Positions 27,452-38,506 of a DNA stretch of 64,000 bases are shown here, piece by piece. The notes under the pieces are model-generated. The model saw nothing but the letters and a program-made list of their open reading frames with translations. It did not search any database and was not told where the DNA came from. Source of the DNA: Massilia antarctica. Lineage in GTDB: Bacteria > Pseudomonadota > Gammaproteobacteria > Burkholderiales > Burkholderiaceae_D. The stretch is taken from positions 6,076,001 to 6,140,000 of the forward strand of contig NZ_CP065053.1 in the NCBI RefSeq assembly GCF_015689335.1, in the 5' to 3' direction. The first letter of the stretch is position 1. Each line of letters starts with the position of its first letter. The position numbers and the translations under genes were made by a program.

Positions 27452-28629
27452 CTGGCCAGGCCGGCGACGATGCTGCCGGCGGCGGCGCGGGCGCGCGCAT
27501 CGCACGCCATCACGGCGCCGATGCTGCTGGCCGCTTCATGCGGGTTCTCGTGCATGACGCGCGCGATCACCCTGTCGATGTCGCGAAAGCCGATGCGGCG
27601 CTCCAGGAAAGCTTGCACCGCCACTTCGTTGGCCGCGTTGAGCAGGGCCGGCGCGGTGCCGCCCGCTTCAAGCGACTCGAAGGCCAGCGCCAGGCAGGGA
27701 AAGCGCGCAAAATCGGGCTTGTAAAATTGCAGGGTGCCAATGCTGGTCAGGTCGAGCTGGGCCACGCCGGACTCTATGCGCTCGGGAAATGCGAGGGCGT
27801 TGGCGATCGGGGTGCGCATGTCGGGGTTGCCCAGTTCGGCGATGACGGAGCCATCCACATAGGACACCATCGAATGGATCACGCTTTGCGGATGGATCAC
27901 CACCTCGATCAGCGCGGCGGGCGCGCCGAACAGCCAGTGCGCCTCGATCACTTCCAGGCCCTTGTTCATCATGGTGGCCGAGTCGACCGAAATCTTGCGC
28001 CCCATGACCCAGTTCGGGTGCTTGCAGGCTTCGTCGGGGGTGACATGTTCGAGCGTCTCGACCGCGCGGTTCAGGAACGGGCCGCCCGAGGCGGTCAGGA
28101 GGATCTTGGCCACGCCGGCCGCGCCGGGCTGGCGCGCATACGATTGCGGCAGGGACTGGAAAATCGCATTGTGCTCGCTATCGATCGGCAGCAAGGTGGC
28201 GCCGTGCTCGTGCACCGCATCCATGAACAACTGGCCGGACATGACCAGCGCTTCCTTGTTCGCGAGCAAAATCTTCTTGCCAGCACGGGCCGCTGCCAGG
28301 GTCGGGGCCAGGCCGGCGGCGCCGACGATGGCGGCCATCACGGTGTCGGTGTCGGCGCTGGCGGCGATCGAACACAGGGCCGCTTCGCCGTGTTCGACCT
28401 GGGTGCGCAGGTCGCGCTCGCGCAGCAGGACGGTCAGGCGGGCGGCGGCATCGGCACTACCGACCACGGCGCGCGCCGGACGGAAGCGCGCGCACTGCTC
28501 GGCCAGCTCTTCCACTTTCGAATGCGCGCTGAGCGCATACACTTGGTATTGATCGGGGTGACGTGCAAGCACGTCCAGGGTGGACACGCCAATCGAACCG
28601 GTCGCGCCTAGAATGGTGATGCGTTGCAT
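27448..28629 (-). CDS. dxr: 1-deoxy-D-xylulose 5-phosphate reductoisomerase
   Basis: 393 residues (also called IspC). Makes 2-C-methyl-D-erythritol 4-phosphate, the first dedicated step of the MEP isoprenoid route. NADPH-binding motif [15 protein letters not shown] at the N-terminus; metal and substrate residues in [11 protein letters not shown] and in [22 protein letters not shown]. The context with uppS makes sense because the pathway feeds undecaprenyl phosphate. Confidence 0.97.
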   Translation of the reverse strand: MQRITILGATGSIGVSTLDVLARHPDQYQVYALSAHSKVEELAEQCARFRPARAVVGSADAAARLTVLLRERDLRTQVEHGEAALCSIAASADTDTVMAAIVGAAGLAPTLAAARAGKKILLANKEALVMSGQLFMDAVHEHGATLLPIDSEHNAIFQSLPQSYARQPGAAGVAKILLTASGGPFLNRAVETLEHVTPDEACKHPNWVMGRKISVDSATMMNKGLEVIEAHWLFGAPAALIEVVIHPQSVIHSMVSYVDGSVIAELGNPDMRTPIANALAFPERIESGVAQLDLTSIGTLQFYKPDFARFPCLALAFESLEAGGTAPALLNAANEVAVQAFLERRIGFRDIDRVIARVMHENPHEAASSIGAVMACDARARAAAGSIVAGLAR

Positions 28630-28673
28630 AATTTTATACTTTCAAGCGACTTTCAAGCGACTTTCAGCGTCTT

Positions 28674-29507
28674 TCAGAGCAGCCCGGTATGGATCAGGGC
28701 CGCGAGCGGCAGCACCGGGATCAGGGCATCGATCCGGTCGAGCACGCCGCCATGGCCCGGCAGCAGCTTGCTGCTGTCCTTGACGCCGGCGCGGCGCTTG
28801 AGCTGGGATTCGAACAGGTCGCCGACCACGCTGGCGGCGACGATCACCACCAGTACCGCCAGCGCACCGGCCCAGCCCAATTTGGCCTGGAGGGCGACGG
28901 CGAAGGTGTCGGCCAGCACGGGACCGCCGAACAGGATCGAGGCGCTGGCGATCAGCAGCACGGCGATGCCGCCGCCGATGGCGCCTTCCCACGATTTGCC
29001 GGGCGAAATCGAGGGCGCCAGCTTGCGCTTGCCGAAGGCCTTGCCCGAGAAGTAAGCGCCGATGTCGGCAATCCAGACCAAGGCCAGCACCGACAGCAGG
29101 TACACCGCCGAGTGCTTGAAGAACACCACGATGGCGGCAAAACACGCCACGATGGTGATCGCATACATGGTGGCCAGCATGGTGTTGCGCCCGCCTTCGG
29201 CCGGCGGCAGGCCGGTCTTGAGCGAGGGCACGAAACGGAATAGCCACAGCAGGGTCGACAAGCCGAACCAGAACTTGACGGCGCTGTTATCGCGGTACAG
29301 GAAGGCGTAGGCAAAGGCCGCGCTCCAGAACAGGGCGACCAGGAAGGCTTGCTTGCGCGACGACTTGAACAGCTGAAAGCTTTCGGTGACAGCGGCCGTG
29401 AGGAACAGCAGCACCACCGCGGCGAAGGCGGGGTAATAGCCGCCGAACAGCACCCCCAGCAAGACGACAAGCAAGACGACGGCGGTGATGATCCGGGTAA
29501 TTAGCAT
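28674..29507 (-). CDS. cdsA: Phosphatidate cytidylyltransferase
   Basis: 277 residues, an integral membrane protein with about eight helices. Makes CDP-diacylglycerol from phosphatidate and CTP. The family signature is present as ISPGKSWEGAIGGG with upstream DIGAYFSGKAFGKRKLAP and downstream VVGDLFESQLKRRAGVKDSS, which holds the metal-binding acidic residues. The ATG overlaps the uppS stop by one base (TGATG). Confidence 0.96.
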   Translation of the reverse strand: MLITRIITAVVLLVVLLGVLFGGYYPAFAAVVLLFLTAAVTESFQLFKSSRKQAFLVALFWSAAFAYAFLYRDNSAVKFWFGLSTLLWLFRFVPSLKTGLPPAEGGRNTMLATMYAITIVACFAAIVVFFKHSAVYLLSVLALVWIADIGAYFSGKAFGKRKLAPSISPGKSWEGAIGGGIAVLLIASASILFGGPVLADTFAVALQAKLGWAGALAVLVVIVAASVVGDLFESQLKRRAGVKDSSKLLPGHGGVLDRIDALIPVLPLAALIHTGLL

Positions 29508-30259
29508 CAGCTTTTCTTTTCAGCCAGTTGATCGCCCGTGCGCCCGAAGCGGCGCTCGCGGCTTTGATAGGACGCGATGGCCGCGTCCAGGGACTCGATC
29601 GAAAAATCGGGCCAGTAAGTGTCGGTGAAATACAGTTCCGAATAGGCCAGTTGCCACAGCAGGAAATTGGAAATGCGCTCTTCCCCGCCGGTGCGGATGA
29701 ACAGGTCGGGCTCGGGCGCGTAGGCCATGGCCAGGTGCCTGGCCAACTGCTCTTCGCTAAAACTGCTCAGGCCCGGATTGGCGGCCACCATCTTGCTGCT
29801 CGCTTGCATGATGTCCCAGCGGCCGCCGTAATTGGCGCAGATCGTCACCGTCAGACGCGTATTGTTGGCGGTGCGGCGCTCGGCCGAGGCGATCATATCT
29901 TGCAGCTTGGAATCGAAACGCGACAAATCGCCTACGACTTTCAGGCGAATATTGTTCGCGTGCATCTTCGCCACTTCCCTTTCGAGCGCGGTGACGAACA
30001 GGCGCATCAGAAGCGACACTTCTTCTTCGGGGCGACGCCAGTTTTCGGACGAAAAGGCGAACAGGGTGAGGTACTCGATGCCGCGCTGGATGCAAGCTTC
30101 CACGCAGCCGCGCACGGCTTCGACACCCTTGACGTGGCCAGCCACGCGCGGCAAGAAGCGCTTGGTGGCCCAGCGGCCGTTGCCGTCCATGATGATGGCC
30201 ACATGGCGCGGCACGCGGGCTACTTCGGGTACTGCTGTCGTCGAACTTTTATAGATCAT
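29507..30259 (-). CDS. uppS: Undecaprenyl diphosphate synthase
   Basis: 250 residues. Adds isopentenyl units in cis to farnesyl diphosphate to make the C55 carrier for peptidoglycan and O-antigen. The catalytic Asp is in [28 protein letters not shown] and the C-terminal [19 protein letters not shown] block are present. It follows frr after an 89-bp gap that contains only a weak GGGTC/GACCC hairpin. Confidence 0.97.
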   Translation of the reverse strand: MIYKSSTTAVPEVARVPRHVAIIMDGNGRWATKRFLPRVAGHVKGVEAVRGCVEACIQRGIEYLTLFAFSSENWRRPEEEVSLLMRLFVTALEREVAKMHANNIRLKVVGDLSRFDSKLQDMIASAERRTANNTRLTVTICANYGGRWDIMQASSKMVAANPGLSSFSEEQLARHLAMAYAPEPDLFIRTGGEERISNFLLWQLAYSELYFTDTYWPDFSIESLDAAIASYQSRERRFGRTGDQLAEKKS

Positions 30260-30348
30260 AAATCCAGACTATCTAGAACAAATGCATGGGAAGCGGACGC
30301 TTGGGTCCACCTCCGCGTGGGCAGACCCTGCCTTCGCGTCCTCTTACT

Positions 30349-30909
30349 CTACACCGTCAGGACTTCTTTTTCTTTTTCAGCAACCAGTTTATCGACATCG
30401 ATAACGAACTTGTCTGTCAGTTTCTGGATTTCTTCGGATGCACGACGCTCGTCATCTTCCGAGCACGCCTTGTCCTTGACCAGCTTTTTCAGCGATTCGT
30501 TGGCATCGCGGCGGATGTTGCGGATCGCGATCTTGGCATCTTCCGCCTCGCTCTTGACCAGCTTGACCATTTCCTTGCGGCGTTCCTCGGTCAGCGGCGG
30601 AGTCGGCACGCGGATCATGTCGCCCTGCGACGATGGATTCAGACCGAGGTCGGCATCGCGGATGGCTTTTTCGACCGTGGTCAGCATCTTCTTTTCCCAC
30701 GGCTGCACGCCGATGGTGCGGGCGTCGATCAGGGTCACGTTGGCGATCTGGGTCAGCGCCGTGGCCGAACCGTAGTAATCGACCATGACGTGATCGAGGA
30801 TGCCGGTGTGGGCGCGGCCGGTGCGGACCTTGCCCAGGTCGGCCTTGAGGGTGTCGATCGACTTGTTCATGCGCTCTTGCGCGTTTTTCTTGACGTCAGC
30901 GATAGTCAT
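30349..30909 (-). CDS. frr: Ribosome recycling factor
   Basis: 186 residues, the standard length. With EF-G it splits the ribosome after termination. The three-helix bundle and its hinge region are recognisable from [19 protein letters not shown], the [14 protein letters not shown] segment and the C-terminal [19 protein letters not shown]. Confidence 0.97.
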   Translation of the reverse strand: MTIADVKKNAQERMNKSIDTLKADLGKVRTGRAHTGILDHVMVDYYGSATALTQIANVTLIDARTIGVQPWEKKMLTTVEKAIRDADLGLNPSSQGDMIRVPTPPLTEERRKEMVKLVKSEAEDAKIAIRNIRRDANESLKKLVKDKACSEDDERRASEEIQKLTDKFVIDVDKLVAEKEKEVLTV

Positions 30910-30936
30910 GCTGCTCTCCTGTAGCTCTGAATGATA

Positions 30937-31653
30937 TTAAACGTGTACCAGTGTACCTTCGTCTTCGCCCATGATCACGCGTTTGAGCGCGCCCGGCTTG
31001 ACGATGGAAAACACCTTGATCGGCAGCTTCTGGTCGCGGCACAGCGCGAACGCGGTCGCATCCATCACCTGCAAGTGCTTGGAAATGGCTTCGTCGAAAG
31101 TGATCGACTCGTAGCGCGTGGCGTTCGGGTCCTTTTTCGGGTCGGCGGTGTAGACACCGTCGACCTTGGTGGCCTTGAGCACGATTTCGGCACTGATTTC
31201 CGAACCGCGCAAGGCGGCGGCGGTATCCGTGGTGAAGAAGGGATTGCCGGTGCCGGCGGCGAACACGACGACCTTGCCTTCTTCCAGGTATTGCAGCGCT
31301 TTCGGGCGCACGTAAGGCTCGACCACCTGCTCGATGGCGATGGCCGACATGACGCGGGCGACGATGCCGACGTGGCGCATGGCGTCGGCCAGGGCCAGCG
31401 CGTTCATCACGGTGGCCAGCATGCCCATGTAATCGGCGGTGGCGCGGTCCATGCCCTGGGCGCCGGGAGCGACGCCGCGGAAGATGTTGCCGCCGCCAAT
31501 GACGACGGCCAGTTCCACACCAAGGTTCGCTACTTCCGCGACATCGGCGACCATGCGCTCGATCGTGGCGCGGTTGATGCCGTATGGATCATCGCCCATC
31601 AGTGCTTCGCCAGACAATTTCAGGAGTACGCGTTTGTAGGCTGGTTTCGACAT
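30937..31653 (-). CDS. pyrH: UMP kinase
   Basis: 238 residues from the ATG at 31653 ([18 protein letters not shown]); an in-frame start 51 bases upstream would add a tail not seen in the family. Phosphorylates UMP to UDP. Amino-acid-kinase fold with [10 protein letters not shown], the UMP site in [18 protein letters not shown] and [12 protein letters not shown]. Separated from tsf by a terminator-like hairpin but in the usual order tsf-pyrH-frr. Confidence 0.97.
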   Translation of the reverse strand: MSKPAYKRVLLKLSGEALMGDDPYGINRATIERMVADVAEVANLGVELAVVIGGGNIFRGVAPGAQGMDRATADYMGMLATVMNALALADAMRHVGIVARVMSAIAIEQVVEPYVRPKALQYLEEGKVVVFAAGTGNPFFTTDTAAALRGSEISAEIVLKATKVDGVYTADPKKDPNATRYESITFDEAISKHLQVMDATAFALCRDQKLPIKVFSIVKPGALKRVIMGEDEGTLVHV

Positions 31654-31722
31654 GGGGGTGGGCTCCAAAAAATGACGGTTTGTATTCGGTCTTGCCGTGC
31701 GCACACTTTCATGTGCACAGAT

Positions 31723-31748
31723 TAAAAAAACGGGCCTTCCGGCCCGCT
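31723..31748 (-). terminator. Rho-independent terminator/attenuator between tsf and pyrH
   Basis: On the minus strand CGGGCC-GGAA-GGCCCG (31746-31731) is followed by seven T residues. It is 8 bases after the tsf stop and would end or thin the rpsB-tsf transcript before pyrH. Confidence 0.88.
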
Positions 31749-31755
31749 TTCACAC

Positions 31756-32664
31756 TTACTGCTTGTTAGCAGCCATTTGCGCCGCAACCTCTGCAGCGAA
31801 ATCGTCTTGCTTTTTCTCGATGCCTTCACCAACAACATACATCGTGAATGCTTTCACGGTGGTGTTTTTTTCTTTCAGCATCTGTTCGATCGACTGCTTG
31901 TCGTTCTTCACGAATGCCTGGTTCAGCAGCGAGACTTCTTTCAGGTACTTCTGGATCGAGCCTTCCAGGCGCTTGGCCAGGATTTCCGGCGACTGCACCG
32001 GCTTGCCTTCGGCAACGGCTTTGTCCGCATCTTCCTGAGCTTTCAGGGCAGCGACCGAACGCTCTTTTTCGATCAATTCGGCAGGCACCTGGTCCGACGA
32101 CAGCGACACTGGCTTCATGGCAGCGATGTGCATGGCCAGGTCTTTACCGACTTGCTCGTCGGCGCCGTCGAAGTCGACCATCACGCCGATACGGCCGGAG
32201 TGCAGGTAGGAAGCGAGCTTGGCGGTGGTTTCGAAACGCTGGAAGCGGCGGATCGACATGTTTTCGCCGATTTTACCGATCAGGGCGCTACGCACTTCGT
32301 CCAGGGTCTTGCCGTCGAGCGGCAGGGCCAGCAGGGCGGCGACGTCGGCAGGGTTGTGTTCCGCGACCAAACGGGCAGCGTTGTTCGCCAGTGCCATGAA
32401 CTCATCGTTCTTGGCAACGAAGTCGGTTTCGCTGTTAATTTCGAGCAGGGCGCCAATGCCACCGTTGATGTAAGCCGTGACCACGCCTTCGGCGGTGATA
32501 CGCGAAGCGGCCTTGCCAGCCTTGGTACCCAGCTTGACGCGCAGGATTTCTTCGGCACGGCCCATGTCGCCTTCGGCTTCGGTCAGTGCTTTTTTGCATT
32601 CCATCATCGGTGCGTCGGTTTTCGCGCGCAGTTCGCCTACCATCGCTGCTGTAATCGCTGCCAT
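31756..32664 (-). CDS. tsf: Translation elongation factor Ts
   Basis: 302 residues. Exchanges GDP for GTP on EF-Tu. The N-terminal UBA-like block and conserved [20 protein letters not shown], the [10 protein letters not shown] motif that inserts into EF-Tu, and the C-terminal [18 protein letters not shown] are all present. It follows rpsB after a hairpin-bearing spacer. Confidence 0.97.
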   Translation of the reverse strand: MAAITAAMVGELRAKTDAPMMECKKALTEAEGDMGRAEEILRVKLGTKAGKAASRITAEGVVTAYINGGIGALLEINSETDFVAKNDEFMALANNAARLVAEHNPADVAALLALPLDGKTLDEVRSALIGKIGENMSIRRFQRFETTAKLASYLHSGRIGVMVDFDGADEQVGKDLAMHIAAMKPVSLSSDQVPAELIEKERSVAALKAQEDADKAVAEGKPVQSPEILAKRLEGSIQKYLKEVSLLNQAFVKNDKQSIEQMLKEKNTTVKAFTMYVVGEGIEKKQDDFAAEVAAQMAANKQ

Positions 32665-32697
32665 GTGTTTCTCCTAAATTTGTGACATATTCTGTTT

Positions 32698-32730
32698 AAA
32701 AAAAAGGGGGAGCTGCTGCTACCCCTTTTG
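32698..32730 (-). terminator. Rho-independent terminator/attenuator between rpsB and tsf
   Basis: On the minus strand AAAAGGGG pairs with CCCCCTTTTT around an 11-base loop (TAGCAGCAGCT region) and continues into a run of T. It probably reduces rather than blocks read-through into tsf. Confidence 0.72.
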
Positions 32731-32762
32731 ATTTCCGCGGCGCCTCAGGGCGCCTGAAGCAA

Positions 32763-33512
32763 TTAAGCCTGCTCGGAGACTTCGACGAACTCGTCGCCAG
32801 CCGATTTAACCAGTTCAACGATTTCGTTGGAGGCGTTTGCACGGCCTTCCAGGATCGCATCAGCAACGCCACGGGCGTACAGCATGATCGCTTTGGACGA
32901 ATCGTCGTTGCCTGGAATGACGTGGGTCACGCCTTCTGGCGAGTGGTTGGTATCGACGATGCCGATAACAGGGATGCCCAGCTTGCCGGCTTCGGTGATC
33001 GCACCTTTGTGGTAGCCGACGTCGACGACGAAGATTGCGTCAGGAACGCCGCCCATGTCCTTGATACCGCCGATGGCTTTTTGCAGCTTGGTCATCTCGC
33101 GCTGGAACATCAGGCCTTCTTTTTTCGACAGCTTCTCAACCGAACCGTCTTCAACCTGAGCTTCCATGTCTTTCAGGCGCTTGATCGAGGTCTTGATGGT
33201 TTTGAAGTTGGTCAGCATGCCGCCCAACCAGCGCTGGTCGACGAAAGGAACGCCGGCGCGTGCAGCTTCAGCGGCGATGATTTCGCGCGCTTGACGCTTG
33301 GTGCCGACCATCAGGATCGTGCCGCGGTTCGACGCGACTTGCTTGATGGTTTTCATGGCTTCCTGATACATACCCATCGTCTTTTCCAAGTTGATGATAT
33401 GGATCTTGTTGCGGTGACCGAAAATGAACGGCGCCATTTTTGGGTTCCAAAAACGGGTTTGGTGACCGAAGTGGACACCGGCTTCCAGCATTTCACGCAT
33501 TGTTACGGACAT
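32763..33512 (-). CDS. rpsB: 30S ribosomal protein S2
   Basis: 249 residues from the ATG at 33512, preceded by CTGGAG with eight bases spacing; the in-frame start 42 bases upstream is rejected because S2 begins [19 protein letters not shown]. Family blocks seen: [31 protein letters not shown] and DTNHSPEGV. First gene of the long minus-strand block. Confidence 0.97.
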   Translation of the reverse strand: MSVTMREMLEAGVHFGHQTRFWNPKMAPFIFGHRNKIHIINLEKTMGMYQEAMKTIKQVASNRGTILMVGTKRQAREIIAAEAARAGVPFVDQRWLGGMLTNFKTIKTSIKRLKDMEAQVEDGSVEKLSKKEGLMFQREMTKLQKAIGGIKDMGGVPDAIFVVDVGYHKGAITEAGKLGIPVIGIVDTNHSPEGVTHVIPGNDDSSKAIMLYARGVADAILEGRANASNEIVELVKSAGDEFVEVSEQA

Positions 33513-33647
33513 GTAATTCTCCAGGGTTGGGTCTGGAATCCGGTCAGTCACCATACAGGCACCCTTTGCGACCGGATTCGCGATTTTAACAAGATTTGTG
33601 GCATTTCATAAACAACATTGCCCGAAAGCGAATTCAAGCAACCCGAG

Positions 33648-33676
33648 ATTCTAACCGTATTCGGGGATTATTTCAA
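33648..33676 (-). promoter_or_regulatory. Sigma-70 promoter of the rpsB operon
   Basis: On the minus strand TTGAAA (33676-33671), 17 bases, TAGAAT (33653-33648). It is about 135 bases upstream of the rpsB start and fits a strong housekeeping promoter. Confidence 0.7.
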
Positions 33677-33682
33677 GTCCCC

Positions 33683-34030
33683 CGTCGTTCCCGCGCAGGC
33701 GGGAACCCAAGTTCGTGCCGCAACCGCTGAGCGAGCAACTTAGGTTCCCGCCTCTCCAGGAACTAGTCTTTGCCGCTAATTTGAGCAGCTTTGCGACTAC
33801 AAACCTCGAAACCGTCGCTCCCGCGCAGGCGGAAACGCATGCGTTTCCCCCATAGCACCGTCGATATACGAATGTGCTATGGATTCCCGCCTGCGCGGGA
33901 AGTCATTTCTGCCAATGGCAGGAATGACGGAGCTTAGGTTAGCGCCATTTGGAAGCGCCCTCGCACTTTGCACAGTTCCAAGAGATTTGAGGAGTTTCAT
34001 AGAAACTGGGACCTGCGCGGGAACGACGGA
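33683..34030. repeat. Cluster of REP-like GC palindromes
   Basis: Four or five copies of a motif related to TTCCCGCGCAGGCGGGAA occur in both orientations at about 33683-33708, 33743-33765, 33814-33835, 33881-33902 and 34010-34027. Two of them form one large inverted structure: 33820-33832 pairs with 33887-33899 and CCATAGCAC (33850-33858) pairs with GTGCTATGG (33874-33882). Such extragenic palindromes are common in related genomes. The 620-bp spacer between rpsB and map otherwise holds the rpsB promoter and no gene. Confidence 0.75.
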
Positions 34031-34132
34031 TTGCGGCGCTATCCCTTATAATGGTCGCCATATTTGCACGGGTTTTCGCACCATCCTCCCGCTGTTACTG
34101 ATTCTTACCGCTCTCTTGCTGATTGCCAACTT

Positions 34133-34960
34133 ATGTCCAACATCTCGATCAAAACTCCCGCCGACATCGAAGGCATGCGCATCGCCGGCCGCCTCGGCTC
34201 CGAAGTGCTCGACTACATCACGCCCTTCGTGAAGGTCGGCGTCACCACGGGCGAACTCGATCGTCTTTGCCACGAATACATGGTGAACGTGCAGGGCACC
34301 ATCCCGGCCCCGCTGAACTATTGCCCGCCGGGCTACACGCCCTACCCGAAAGCCATCTGCACCTCCGTCAACGACGTGATCTGCCACGGCATTCCGGGCG
34401 ATAAAGTGCTCAAGGATGGCGACATGGTCAACCTCGACATCACCGTCATCAAGGATGGCTACCACGGCGACAACAGCCGCATGTTCCTGGTCGGCAAGCC
34501 AACCATCCTGGGCAAGCGCCTCTCCGAAGTGACCTACGAATGCATGTGGCTCGGCATTGCCCAGGTCAAGCCGGGCGCGCACCTGGGCGATATCGGCCAC
34601 GTGATCCAGCAACACGCCGAAAAGAATGGTTACAGCGTGGTGCGCGAATTCTGCGGCCACGGCATCGGCAAGGTCTTCCACGAAGAGCCGCAGGTACTGC
34701 ACTACGGCCGTCCGGGCACCCTGGAGCGCCTGGAAGCGGGCATGATCTTCACCATCGAACCGATGATCAACGCCGGCCGCCGCGAGATCAAGGAAATGGG
34801 CGATGGCTGGACCATCAAGACCAAGGACAAGAAACCGTCCGCCCAATGGGAACATACGATCCTGGTCACCGAGACCGGCTATGAAGTGCTGACCGTCTCG
34901 GCCGGCTCGCCGCCGCCGCCGGCCTTCATCACCCAGGCCAGCGCCGCCGTCACGGCCTGA
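34133..34960 (+). CDS. map: Methionine aminopeptidase type I
   Basis: 275 residues from the ATG at 34133 (MSNISIKTPADIEGM); an in-frame ATG at 34064 adds an unrelated stretch. Removes the initiator Met from new proteins. The five metal ligands can be placed in NLDITV, HGDNSRMF, GHGIGKVFHE, FTIEPMI and WEHTI; the substrate His is in CHGIPG. The rpsB/map divergent arrangement and the 12-bp gap to glnD are usual in this group. Confidence 0.96.
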   Translation: MSNISIKTPADIEGMRIAGRLGSEVLDYITPFVKVGVTTGELDRLCHEYMVNVQGTIPAPLNYCPPGYTPYPKAICTSVNDVICHGIPGDKVLKDGDMVNLDITVIKDGYHGDNSRMFLVGKPTILGKRLSEVTYECMWLGIAQVKPGAHLGDIGHVIQQHAEKNGYSVVREFCGHGIGKVFHEEPQVLHYGRPGTLERLEAGMIFTIEPMINAGRREIKEMGDGWTIKTKDKKPSAQWEHTILVTETGYEVLTVSAGSPPPPAFITQASAAVTA

Positions 34961-34972
34961 GGCCAGCCCGCC

Positions 34973-37555
34973 ATGCCCGCCGCCGCGCTCAAGAAGCAAT
35001 CCCGCGACCTCCTCAAGCAAAGGCTGAAGGCGGAGCGGGCGTTGCTGATCGCCGCCTTCCGCGCCGACGGCAAGCCCGAAAAGCTGCTGCGCGGCCTGCG
35101 CCACAGCGTCGACGAGGTGCTCACCGAAGCGTGGCAAACGGTCGGCCTGCCCGCCTCCACCGCGCTGGTGGGCGTGGGCGGCTACGGGCGCGGCGAACTG
35201 TTTCCCTACTCCGATGTCGACTTGCTGATCTTGCTGGGCGAACCCGCCGACGCCATCACCCGGGCCAAGCTGGAAGAGCTGGTGCAGATGTTGTGGGACC
35301 TGGGCCTGGAAATCGGCCACAGCATCCGCACCATCGACGAGTGCATGAGCGAGTCGAAGGCCGACATCACGGTGCAAACGAGCTTGCTCGAAGCGCGCCT
35401 GGTGTGCGGCGATGCGATCTTGTTCGAGCAACTGCAGGAACGCTACCTCGGCGCGCTCGACCCGCGCGCGTTTTTCCACGCCAAGGCGGCCGAAATGCGC
35501 CTGCGCCACGCCAAATACGAAGACACGGCCTTCTCGCTCGAACCGAACGTCAAGGAAAGCCCGGGCGGCCTGCGCGACCTGCAAGTGATCCTGTGGGTGG
35601 CCAAGGCGGCCGGCCTGGCCAATTCCTGGGGCCAGCTGGCCACGCGCGGGCTGATCACCCAGACCGAAGCGCGCCAGCTGATGGAAAAGGAGCGCGCCTT
35701 CAAGGATATCCGCGTGCGTCTGCACCTGCACGCCAACCGGCGCGAAGACCGCCTGGTATTCGATGTGCAAACGCCGATCGCGGAAAGCTTCGGCCTGAAA
35801 ACCACCGGCGAAGGCATCAATGCGCGCCGCGCCAGCGAATACCTGATGCAACGCTACTACTGGGCGGCCAAGACGGTCACCCAGCTCAATACCATCATGC
35901 TGCAGAATATCGAGGCGCAGCTGTTCCCCGAGGCTAACGAGGCCGAGGCGATCAACGAGCGCTTCAATGATGTCAACGGCCTGATCGACATCGCGTACGA
36001 CGACACGTTTACCAGACAGCCCTCGACGGTGCTGGAAGTGTTCGTGCTGATGACGGAGCACCCTCACCTCAAGGGCATGACGGCGCGCACCATGCGCGCG
36101 CTGTGGCACGCGCGCTTCGAGATCGATGCCAAGTTCCGCGAAGATCCGGTCAACCGCGCCCTCTTCCTGCGCATCCTGCAAGCGCCGGTGGGCCTGGTGC
36201 ACGCGCTGCGGCGCATGAACGATACCAGCGTCCTGGGACGCTACCTGCCGAATTTTCGCCGCATCGTGGGCCAGATGCAGCACGACCTGTTCCATGTGTA
36301 CACCGTCGACCAGCATATCCTGATGGTGGTGCGCAACATGCGCCGCTTCACGATGACCGAGCACGCGCACGAATACCCGTTCTGCAGCCAGCTGATCGCC
36401 AACTTCCGCAAGTCCTGGCTGCTGTATGTCGCCGCGCTGTTCCACGACATCGCCAAGGGCCGTGGCGGCGACCATTCCAAGCTCGGCACCGTGGACGCCG
36501 CCCAGTTCTGCGAAGACCACGCCATCGGCTCGGAAGATACCGAGCTGGTGGTGTTCCTGGTCGAAAACCACCTGACCATGTCCCAGGTCGCGCAAAAACA
36601 AGACCTGTCGGACCCGGACGTGATCGAAAGCTTCGCCAAAGTGGTCAAGGACGAGCGCCACCTGACCGCGCTGTACCTGCTCACCGTGGCCGACATTCGC
36701 GGCACCAGCCCCAAGGTGTGGAACGCGTGGAAAGCCAAGCTGCTCGAAGACCTGTACCGCGTGACCTTGCGCGTGCTGGGGGGCGAGCCGCATTCGGCCG
36801 ACCGCGAACTGAAAAACCGCCAGGAAGAAGCGATGGCCACCTTGCGCCTGTACGGCTTGCCCGACATCGCCCATGTCGACTTGTGGAAGCAGCTCGACGT
36901 CGCCTATTTTTTGCGCCACGACGCTTCCGATATCGCCTGGCAAACCCGCTGTCTGTGGGATAAGCTGGGCAGTGCCACGCCGGTCGTCAAATGCCGCCTG
37001 GCGCCGATTGGCGAAGGCTTGCAGGTGGCCGTGTATGTCAAGGACCAGCCCGACCTGTTCGCGCGCATCTGCAGCTATTTCGACCGCAAGAATTTCAGCA
37101 TTCTCGACGCCAAGATCCACACCACCCGGCACGGCTACGCGCTCGATACCTTCATGGTGACCGAGCAAAGCTTCGCCAAGAGCTACCGCGACATCATCAA
37201 CCTGATCGAGCACGAGATTTGCGAACTGCTCACTTCGCAGGCGCCCTTGCCGGCGCCCACGCGCGGACGGCTGTCGCGCCTGTCGCGCACCTTCCCGCTC
37301 ACGCCGACGGTCGATTTGCGGCCCGACGAGCGCGGCCAGTATTACCTGCTGTCCATCGCGGCCAACGACCGCACCGGGCTGCTGTATGCCATCGCCAACG
37401 TGCTCGCGCGCTACCGCATCAACCTGCACACGGCCAAGATCATGACCCTGGGCGAGCGGGTGGAAGACGTGTTCCTGGTCGATGGCGCCGTGCTCAACAA
37501 CGCGCGCAACCAGATCCAGCTCGAAACCGACCTGCTCGATGCGCTGCGCGTGTGA
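34973..37555 (+). CDS. glnD: Bifunctional uridylyltransferase/uridylyl-removing enzyme
   Basis: 860 residues. Senses glutamine and adds or removes UMP on PII proteins to control nitrogen metabolism. N-terminal nucleotidyltransferase with [17 protein letters not shown] (about 66-82); central HD domain with [15 protein letters not shown] (about 490-505) for UMP removal; two C-terminal ACT domains (about 680-760 and 785-860, the second starting [16 protein letters not shown]). All domains are intact. Transcribed with map. Confidence 0.97.
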   Translation: MPAAALKKQSRDLLKQRLKAERALLIAAFRADGKPEKLLRGLRHSVDEVLTEAWQTVGLPASTALVGVGGYGRGELFPYSDVDLLILLGEPADAITRAKLEELVQMLWDLGLEIGHSIRTIDECMSESKADITVQTSLLEARLVCGDAILFEQLQERYLGALDPRAFFHAKAAEMRLRHAKYEDTAFSLEPNVKESPGGLRDLQVILWVAKAAGLANSWGQLATRGLITQTEARQLMEKERAFKDIRVRLHLHANRREDRLVFDVQTPIAESFGLKTTGEGINARRASEYLMQRYYWAAKTVTQLNTIMLQNIEAQLFPEANEAEAINERFNDVNGLIDIAYDDTFTRQPSTVLEVFVLMTEHPHLKGMTARTMRALWHARFEIDAKFREDPVNRALFLRILQAPVGLVHALRRMNDTSVLGRYLPNFRRIVGQMQHDLFHVYTVDQHILMVVRNMRRFTMTEHAHEYPFCSQLIANFRKSWLLYVAALFHDIAKGRGGDHSKLGTVDAAQFCEDHAIGSEDTELVVFLVENHLTMSQVAQKQDLSDPDVIESFAKVVKDERHLTALYLLTVADIRGTSPKVWNAWKAKLLEDLYRVTLRVLGGEPHSADRELKNRQEEAMATLRLYGLPDIAHVDLWKQLDVAYFLRHDASDIAWQTRCLWDKLGSATPVVKCRLAPIGEGLQVAVYVKDQPDLFARICSYFDRKNFSILDAKIHTTRHGYALDTFMVTEQSFAKSYRDIINLIEHEICELLTSQAPLPAPTRGRLSRLSRTFPLTPTVDLRPDERGQYYLLSIAANDRTGLLYAIANVLARYRINLHTAKIMTLGERVEDVFLVDGAVLNNARNQIQLETDLLDALRV

Positions 37556-37608
37556 TTTTTACCAATTTCCCTTTCCAGTAACCCTTTAAGTAACCTTAAA
37601 AGCAAGCC

Positions 37609-38355
37609 ATGACTGAATTAGTACGCCTCTCCAAACGCATGTCCGAACTGGGGCTCTCGTCGCGCCGCGAAGCCGATGAATGGATCGCCCGCGGCTGGGT
37701 GCGGGTCGATGGCCAGGTCATCTCCGAACTGGGCAGCAAAGTGCTGCCGCACCAGAAAATCACCGTCGAACGCCAGGCCGCGGCCGAGCAATCCAAGCGC
37801 GTTACCGTGCTGATCAACAAGCCGATGGGCTATGTCAGCGGCCAGGCCGAAGATGGCTACACCCCGGCCGTGGCGCTGATCAAGGCCGAGAACCGCTGGG
37901 CCGACGACCCGTCGCCGGAAACCTTCCACCCGACCCAATTGCGTTCGCTGGTGCCGGCCGGACGGCTCGACATCGATTCGGTCGGCTTGCTGATCCTGAC
38001 CCAGGACGGACGTGTAGCCAAGACCCTGATCGGGCAGGATACCGCCATCGAAAAGGAATACCTGGTGCGGGTGCAGTACACCAAGGAAGGCAAGCTGCCG
38101 GAATCGGACCTGAAGAAGCTGTGCTTCGGCCTGTGGATGGATGGCAAGCCGCTGCTGGCGGCCAAGGTGCGCTGGCAGAATGACGACCAGCTCAGCTTCA
38201 CCCTGAGAGAAGGCAAGAAGCGCCAGATCCGCCGCATGTGCGATATGGTGGGATTGAAAGTCATTGGTCTGAAGCGCGTACGCATCGGCAAGGTCAAGCT
38301 GGGCGACCTGCCGGTCGGGCAATGGCGTTACCTGCGGCCTGACGAGCAGTTCTGA
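37609..38355 (+). CDS. S4-domain 23S rRNA pseudouridine synthase (RsuA/RluB-E-F family)
   Basis: 248 residues. N-terminal S4 RNA-binding domain (about 6-60, RLSKRMSELGLSSRREADEWI), then the pseudouridine synthase core with the catalytic Asp in VPAGRLDIDSVGLLILTQDG and the family end motif LREGKKRQIRRMCDMVGLKV. Isomerises a uridine in rRNA. The sequence is closest in look to RluF/RluE-type members, but the site modified cannot be decided, so no symbol is given. AAGCAAGCC precedes the ATG, a weak ribosome-binding site. Confidence 0.88.
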   Translation: MTELVRLSKRMSELGLSSRREADEWIARGWVRVDGQVISELGSKVLPHQKITVERQAAAEQSKRVTVLINKPMGYVSGQAEDGYTPAVALIKAENRWADDPSPETFHPTQLRSLVPAGRLDIDSVGLLILTQDGRVAKTLIGQDTAIEKEYLVRVQYTKEGKLPESDLKKLCFGLWMDGKPLLAAKVRWQNDDQLSFTLREGKKRQIRRMCDMVGLKVIGLKRVRIGKVKLGDLPVGQWRYLRPDEQF

Positions 38356-38465
38356 GCGCCCCTCTGCGATCACTTTTTTGTCATCCGCGATGTCCGCTTT
38401 GGGATTAGACGGCTCTTGAACTGACGACCATACTCTGCTGGCGAGCCGTGGCACACCATGGCCGT

Positions 38466-38487
38466 ACCGCCGCCCACAGGCGGCGGT
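38466..38487 (+). promoter_or_regulatory. Perfect GC hairpin upstream of the arabinanase gene
   Basis: ACCGCCGCC, loop CACA, GGCGGCGGT: a nine-pair perfect stem ending nine bases before the GGAGA ribosome-binding site of the next gene. It has no T run, so it is more likely a leader structure or a terminator without a tail than a simple terminator. Confidence 0.45.
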
Positions 38488-38506
38488 CCACCAATGGAGA
38501 TTGCCA

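Noticed and set aside
30260..30348. Terminator between frr and uppS
   Set aside because: Only a weak GGGTC/GACCC pairing without a T run; operon continuity is more likely.
33683..34030. CRISPR array in the repeat-rich spacer
   Set aside because: The repeats are palindromic, in both orientations and unevenly spaced, with no unique spacers of constant length.
34046..37429. 1127-codon minus-strand frame opposite map and glnD
   Set aside because: Both plus-strand genes have all catalytic motifs; the opposite frame has none.
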